From Sphingobacterium haloxyli (GTDB lineage: Bacteria; Bacteroidota; Bacteroidia; Sphingobacteriales; Sphingobacteriaceae): a DNA stretch of 64,000 nucleotides. Positions 60,478-64,000 of the stretch are shown here, piece after piece. Below the pieces are notes generated by a model. The model worked only from the letters and a program-made list of their open reading frames with translations. It made no database searches and was not told the DNA's origin. Location of the stretch: contig NZ_PVBQ01000006.1 in NCBI RefSeq assembly GCF_002980525.1, forward strand, positions 248,001 through 312,000, in the 5' to 3' direction. A program made the position numbers and the translations under genes. Numbering within the stretch: position 1 is the first letter of the stretch; each line of letters begins with the position of its first letter.

Positions 60478-60609
60478 CTATTCTAACGCCAATCGAATTG
60501 CCTGTTCTACTGGAGCATAATCATCAGTCGAGTCTGAAAGAGATAATTCTCCTTTCAACAACAATGGCGGTTGTGCCATAAATTTGGGAACGGTTCCACG
60601 ACAGCGCAT
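60478..60609 (-). pseudogene. C-terminal gene remnant of unknown family, 43 codons
   Basis: A short frame reads PKFMAQPPLLLKGELSLSDS then TDDYAPVEQAIRLALE and stops at 60478. It looks like the helical end of a real protein rather than random sequence, but the family was not recognised; the frame closes 5' at 60613-60615. It belongs to the 60428-60961 gap, which otherwise contains a sigma-gene fragment, paired palindromes and no intact gene. Confidence 0.4.
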
Positions 60610-60703
60610 TGCTTAAGAACTAAGCTCAAAAAGGATTTTATAACATTACCGTCATTCTCATCTGACAAATATAAATAATTTTTTTACATCCTTTTTGGTC
60701 ATG

Positions 60704-60757
60704 CTGGATCGAGCTTTCCTCATCATGGAATCGGTGGTTGTCCGGTCGGAAACTGGT
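60704..60757 (+). pseudogene. Fragment of an ECF sigma factor gene
   Basis: Reads LDRAFLIMESVVVRSETG, matching LERAFLIMESVVDRPELG of the sigma factor at 36482 (residues ~97-114). At DNA level 37 of 42 bases at 60710-60751 equal 36776-36817. Both sides diverge at once; nothing of regions 2 or 4 remains. Confidence 0.75.
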
Positions 60758-60758
60758 G

Positions 60759-60796
60759 TCCATTACAAATGGATAAAAGTTTCCATTGCTAATGGA
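60759..60796. promoter_or_regulatory. Pair of palindromes TCCATT-N3-AATGGA
   Basis: Two perfect 6-bp-arm palindromes lie at 60759-60773 and 60782-60796, offset by 23 bp and both followed by TA. The first is part of the 20-bp motif shared with 55292-55311. They stand about 165 bp upstream of the sigma gene at 60962. Confidence 0.5.
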
Positions 60797-60961
60797 TAGA
60801 TGTGTTTTTAATGATATCGGTGACGTAGGTATACCGGGTAGGATGCTAGCCTAAATTTTTATTTGATTAGTCAAAATTTTATAAGAAATTAATCTTAATT
60901 TTAAATGCGCGTAACAATTATTTTGTCTATTTGGCCATAAAACAAACCTATGCTATTTTAG

Positions 60962-61546
60962 ATGGTTTTAGTTGGGACATCTTTTGATTTAGAGATTTTT
61001 TCGCAGTTTAAATCTGGGGATGGACTTGCTTTTCGGCAAATCTTCGACCACTACCAACCGCTACTGCAGGCTAAGGTAAGACAATTTTGCAAAGACCAGT
61101 GCGAAGCCGAAGAGGTGACGCAAGAAGCCTTTGTACAGCTTTATCTTAAAAGGAGCACGATTGACGGGCCAGAGGGAATTTACCCATTCCTGCAGGTCGT
61201 CGCCAAAAGAATGGCGGTTACGCTCTTCCGTAAATATGTTGTACAGCAAAACTACCGCCAGGAGCTACAGCATGTATGGAAGGAAGCGCATACGAATCTT
61301 GAACAGGAAGTACTTTACAATGACCTGCACGGTATTCTTCAGGAAACGATCCGCCAGTTGCCTCCCCAACAGCAGCTGGTTTACCGGATGAATAAACTCG
61401 AACAGTTAAGTTCTTCGGAGATCGCGAAGCATATAGGTTTATCCAAAAATACGGTTAGGAACCATTTAAACCTGGCCTGTAAATTTGTCCGTTTTCGACT
61501 GGAGAAAATAATCGGGGTAATCTGCTTCTTTAATCTTTTCTATTAA
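60962..61546 (+). CDS. FecI-like ECF RNA polymerase sigma factor, 194 aa
   Basis: Region 2 at ~20-90 (AFRQIFDHYQPLLQAKVRQF; EAEEVTQEAFVQLYLKRS) and region 4 at ~130-185 (LPPQQQLVYRMNKLEQLSSS; EIAKHIGLSKNTVRNHLNLA). Followed after 68 bp by FecR and then a SusC, the standard signalling order. It starts right at the edge of the AT-rich debris field, so the upstream DNA may not be its original promoter. Confidence 0.92.
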   Translation: MVLVGTSFDLEIFSQFKSGDGLAFRQIFDHYQPLLQAKVRQFCKDQCEAEEVTQEAFVQLYLKRSTIDGPEGIYPFLQVVAKRMAVTLFRKYVVQQNYRQELQHVWKEAHTNLEQEVLYNDLHGILQETIRQLPPQQQLVYRMNKLEQLSSSEIAKHIGLSKNTVRNHLNLACKFVRFRLEKIIGVICFFNLFY

Positions 61547-61614
61547 AAAAATTACTTCTCGTTGGTACATCTGTCTTGCTTATGCGATATATATGGTAAG
61601 AGCAACAGAAAAAC

Positions 61615-62832
61615 ATGTCACAAAAAGAGAAATATCAATCCATTATCCGGCGGTTTTATAACGGTACCGCCTCCGATAAGGATATGCAGCTTATCCAGGC
61701 GATGATGGATGATGCAGAGTTTCTCGCTGCATGGGAGGACGTATGGTCTACAAGTGTACCCGCGAAACCCAGCGCTAATACGGCCGAGCAAGAAAGATTA
61801 TTTGATAAGGTTATGCACGATGAGCGTGTCATAGCTGATCGTGCGATACACGCCGTTCGACATAGCAATCGCTATAGACGGCTCTGGAGGTATGCTGGGG
61901 CAGTTGCCATGTTCCTATTGACGATAGGTATCGCATTTTGGGTATACCATGATCCGAAAAAAGAACCGCTGTCGGTCGCCGAGCAGCAGAATGAGGTAGA
62001 AGAGGTGCTGCCGGGGAAAGAGCGTGCGATGATTGTATTGAACAATGGGAAAAGTATTGACCTTGAAGCATTGCCGGGAGATACTACGCTGCAAATGGAG
62101 GGCTTCTGTATACATAAGAGCCGCGACGGCATCATTTCTTACCAGGCGGACAAGGACTACCAAACGGCTGGCCGATTAGCCTATAACAGGATCGTGACAC
62201 CCAGAGGAGGTGAGTATGCGCTCCTATTGCCCGACGGAACAAAGGTGTGGCTGAACGCGGTCACCACCCTCCGTTATCCAGTAGTTTTTGACGACAAGGA
62301 ACGGGTAGTACAGATGGAGGGGGAAGCGTATTTTGAAGTTAGTAAGGCGGAACGCCATGGTAAGCGTATTCCGTTTATCGTAGAAACCGAGAAACAGCGT
62401 TTGGAAGTGCTGGGAACCGTATTTAATCTGAATACGTATGCAAACGATGTCGTGACAACACTGGTCGAAGGAAAAGTGAAACTTTCGTTCTCGGGTACGG
62501 ATGCCGCGGATAAGGTTTTGGAAGCTAACGATCAGGTGCGATTTGATAGGGAGAAGGAACGCTATACATACGCCAAAGTGGATCCGTTGTATTTTACTTC
62601 CTGGAAAAACGGCAATTTCGCTTTCTCTAATACGGATGTCCATCAGGTAATGGAAGACATCGCTAGATGGTACGATATCGAGGTGATCTATAAACTGTCC
62701 TCACAACCTATTCGCTTTTCCGGGCGTATCTCGCGGTATGAAAATATTGATAAAATGTTGGAACTTATAGCTATGACTGGTGAAGTCCGGTTTAAAAGAG
62801 AGGGAAGGAGGGTGTATGTGCTAGACGAGTGA
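61615..62832 (+). CDS. FecR-family anti-sigma factor, 405 aa
   Basis: Cytoplasmic part at 1-85 (YQSIIRRFYNGTASDKDMQL), membrane helix at ~88-108 (LWRYAGAVAMFLLTIGIAFW), periplasmic FecR domain at ~190-290 (VTPRGGEYALLLPDGTKVWL; VQMEGEAYFEV; VLGTVFNLNTY) and C-terminal DUF4974 (FSNTDVHQVMEDIARWYDIE). It should hold the sigma factor of the preceding gene and receive the signal from the STN domain of the SusC that follows. Confidence 0.93.
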   Translation: MSQKEKYQSIIRRFYNGTASDKDMQLIQAMMDDAEFLAAWEDVWSTSVPAKPSANTAEQERLFDKVMHDERVIADRAIHAVRHSNRYRRLWRYAGAVAMFLLTIGIAFWVYHDPKKEPLSVAEQQNEVEEVLPGKERAMIVLNNGKSIDLEALPGDTTLQMEGFCIHKSRDGIISYQADKDYQTAGRLAYNRIVTPRGGEYALLLPDGTKVWLNAVTTLRYPVVFDDKERVVQMEGEAYFEVSKAERHGKRIPFIVETEKQRLEVLGTVFNLNTYANDVVTTLVEGKVKLSFSGTDAADKVLEANDQVRFDREKERYTYAKVDPLYFTSWKNGNFAFSNTDVHQVMEDIARWYDIEVIYKLSSQPIRFSGRISRYENIDKMLELIAMTGEVRFKREGRRVYVLDE

Positions 62833-62855
62833 TAAACCAACTATAGCAAAAAAAT

Positions 62856-62878
62856 CAGGAGCGGTTGCAACGCTCCTG
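62856..62878 (+). promoter_or_regulatory. Hairpin between anti-sigma and SusC genes
   Basis: Perfect 8-bp stem CAGGAGCG / CGCTCCTG with a 7-nt loop, 24 bp after the FecR stop and 58 bp before SusC, without a T-run. It shares the AGGAGCG arm with the hairpin at 16546-16569 (read on that operon's strand). Confidence 0.55.
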
Positions 62879-62935
62879 AAAGTAGTCTTTGGTAAAGACG
62901 ATTGATTGAATGTTAACGAATAAATAATCAACCAG

Positions 62936-64000
62936 ATGCAAAGTAACAAAAAAAATTTGGTAGGATATCCTTATGGAAAGAAGGAAAATACTACCTCAAT
63001 TCCTATATGTATGAAGTTGTCATTGGCAATACCTCTTTTATTGGCTGCAACTCTACAAGTAAATGCGCTTACCTATGGACAGCGGATAACGCTCGCGAAA
63101 AAGAATACAAAACTTAGCACGGTGCTTCAAGATATCCAGCTGCAAAGTGGCTATAATATCTTTTATGCCGAATCTGTATTGGAAACGAGGGCTAGGGTTA
63201 ATGTTAACCTGAAGAACGTGACGTTAGAGGCTGCATTGAATGACTTGTTGACAGCCAACCAATTGGATTATAAGATCGTGGACAAAAATATTATTGTAAG
63301 TCCAGCGAAGTCGGCACGTACTGTGCGGTTAGACAAAAAAGCAGTAACGGTCGTTGCACAGCAGAGAACCATTAGCGGTGTAGTAACCAATAGCACTGGC
63401 GAACCGATGTACAATGTGACGGTAAGTGAGAAGGGTACAGCCAACCGTACAGCTACGCAGGAAAACGGCCGTTTTGAGATCGTATCCAGGGAATCGGATC
63501 TCGTTTTGGTTTTTTCTATTGTGGGCTATAAATCCCAGGAAGTGCAAGTGGGGAATCGTACTAGCATGCGGGTCGAGATGGAGGAGTCGATACACAGTAT
63601 GGATGAGGTCGTGGTGGTAGGCTATGGACAGCAGAAGAAAGTAAACTTGACGGGAGCGGTAGATCAAGTTGGTGGCGAAGTATTTGAAAACAGGCCGATT
63701 ACCAATATAGCTCAAGGCCTGGTTGGAGCTGTCCCGAACTTGAATATACAGATGCTGGACGGAAAACCTACGCAATCTCCTGCTTTTAATGTTCGGGGAA
63801 CTACGTCAATTGGTCAAGGCGGTAATGCCCTAGTGTTGATCGATGGGGTAGAGGGAGATCCTCGGATGTTAAACCCGAACGACATCGAAAATATCTCGGT
63901 ATTGAAGGACGCGGCCTCAGCTTCTATATATGGCGCACGTGCGGCATTTGGTGTTGTGCTGATCACGACAAAATCTGCGAGTGAAGGACGTACATCTATT
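62936..64000 (+). CDS. SusC/RagA-family TonB-dependent transporter with STN domain, N-terminal 355 residues (cut by right edge)
   Basis: The frame opens at an ATG at 62936 and stays open to the window end. A basic leader and signal peptide (MKLSLAIPLLLAATLQVNAL) lead to an STN domain at ~55-130 (LSTVLQDIQLQSGYNIFYAE), a carboxypeptidase-like domain (ISGVVTNSTGEPMYNVTVSE), DEVVVVGYGQQKK and the start of the plug (LVLIDGVEGDPRMLNPNDIE; VLKDAASASIYGARAAFGVV). The barrel lies beyond the window. It completes the sigma/anti-sigma/SusC signalling set; a SusD gene is expected next. Confidence 0.93.
   Translation, partial: MQSNKKNLVGYPYGKKENTTSIPICMKLSLAIPLLLAATLQVNALTYGQRITLAKKNTKLSTVLQDIQLQSGYNIFYAESVLETRARVNVNLKNVTLEAALNDLLTANQLDYKIVDKNIIVSPAKSARTVRLDKKAVTVVAQQRTISGVVTNSTGEPMYNVTVSEKGTANRTATQENGRFEIVSRESDLVLVFSIVGYKSQEVQVGNRTSMRVEMEESIHSMDEVVVVGYGQQKKVNLTGAVDQVGGEVFENRPITNIAQGLVGAVPNLNIQMLDGKPTQSPAFNVRGTTSIGQGGNALVLIDGVEGDPRMLNPNDIENISVLKDAASASIYGARAAFGVVLITTKSASEGRTSI

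Noticed and set aside
60601..60703. Possible tRNA or small RNA gene in the AT-rich gap
   Set aside because: No cloverleaf signature (no GTTCRA loop with matching stems) and no terminator could be found.

Overview
The window comes from a member of the phylum Bacteroidota, most likely the Sphingobacteriaceae (Sphingobacterium/Parapedobacter/Pedobacter type). The evidence is five SusC/RagA-type TonB-dependent porins (one cut by the right edge), four SusD/RagB lipoproteins, four FecI-like ECF sigma factors, four FecR-like anti-sigma factors, a hybrid two-component system, and promoters of the Bacteroidota form (TAnnTTTG at -7). The family-level placement is inferred from gene style, not from a marker gene.

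Layout. 1-2.4 kb: small regulators and hypotheticals, including a membrane-anchored LytTR protein. 2.5-11.3 kb (minus): a tightly coupled operon of an ABC exporter (ATPase, permease fused to a GldG-like part), two short MutS-like ATPases and a secreted M16 zinc peptidase, ending at a strong terminator. 11.4-18.5 kb (minus): sigma factor, anti-sigma factor, SusC (with STN domain) and SusD. 18.5-20.7 kb: a repeat-rich leader, then a compact cassette of four small genes (FN3 protein, DUF5675 protein, two tiny membrane or basic proteins) with its own terminator. 20.7-36.2 kb: a polysaccharide utilisation locus (PUL): a divergent hybrid two-component regulator, GH97, SusC (no STN), SusD, SusE-GH76 fusion, Big2/F5-8C surface protein and GH105. 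36.4-44.9 kb (plus): sigma, anti-sigma, SusC, SusD and a purple-acid-type metallophosphoesterase. 46-55.2 kb: a fourth SusCD locus (minus: anti-sigma, SusC, SusD, DUF1735/F5-8C lipoprotein, EEP-family lipoprotein) whose likely sigma factor lies at the far end in convergent orientation. 55.2-60.9 kb: an AT-richer accessory stretch mixing intact genes (DUF4260, DsbA/FrnE-like, AAA/DUF4143 ATPase, NmrA-like SDR, AraC regulator) with gene debris. 60.9-64 kb: a further sigma, anti-sigma, SusC locus, cut by the window edge.

How it works together. Each SusCD pair should form a nutrient importer in the outer membrane. Where an FecI/FecR pair is present, ligand-bound SusC with its STN domain is expected to signal through FecR to release the sigma factor, which then boosts susCD. 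The one SusC without STN is the one beside the hybrid two-component regulator, which senses glycan fragments directly. The GH97/GH76/GH105 set points to a branched glycan containing alpha-linked hexoses and unsaturated uronides; the exact substrate cannot be read from sequence.

Most unusual points: (1) the ABC exporter / two MutS-like ATPases / M16 peptidase operon; (2) the FN3-DUF5675-small-protein cassette, with two partial relatives elsewhere in the window (36.3 and 45.8 kb); (3) an enolase-superfamily gene present only as two complementary broken parts 12 kb apart that share an almost identical 83 bp; (4) a debris field at 55-61 kb with five gene fragments; (5) phased direct repeats overlapping the start codon of the AAA ATPase. 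No rRNA, tRNA, CRISPR array, transposase or integrase gene was recognised.
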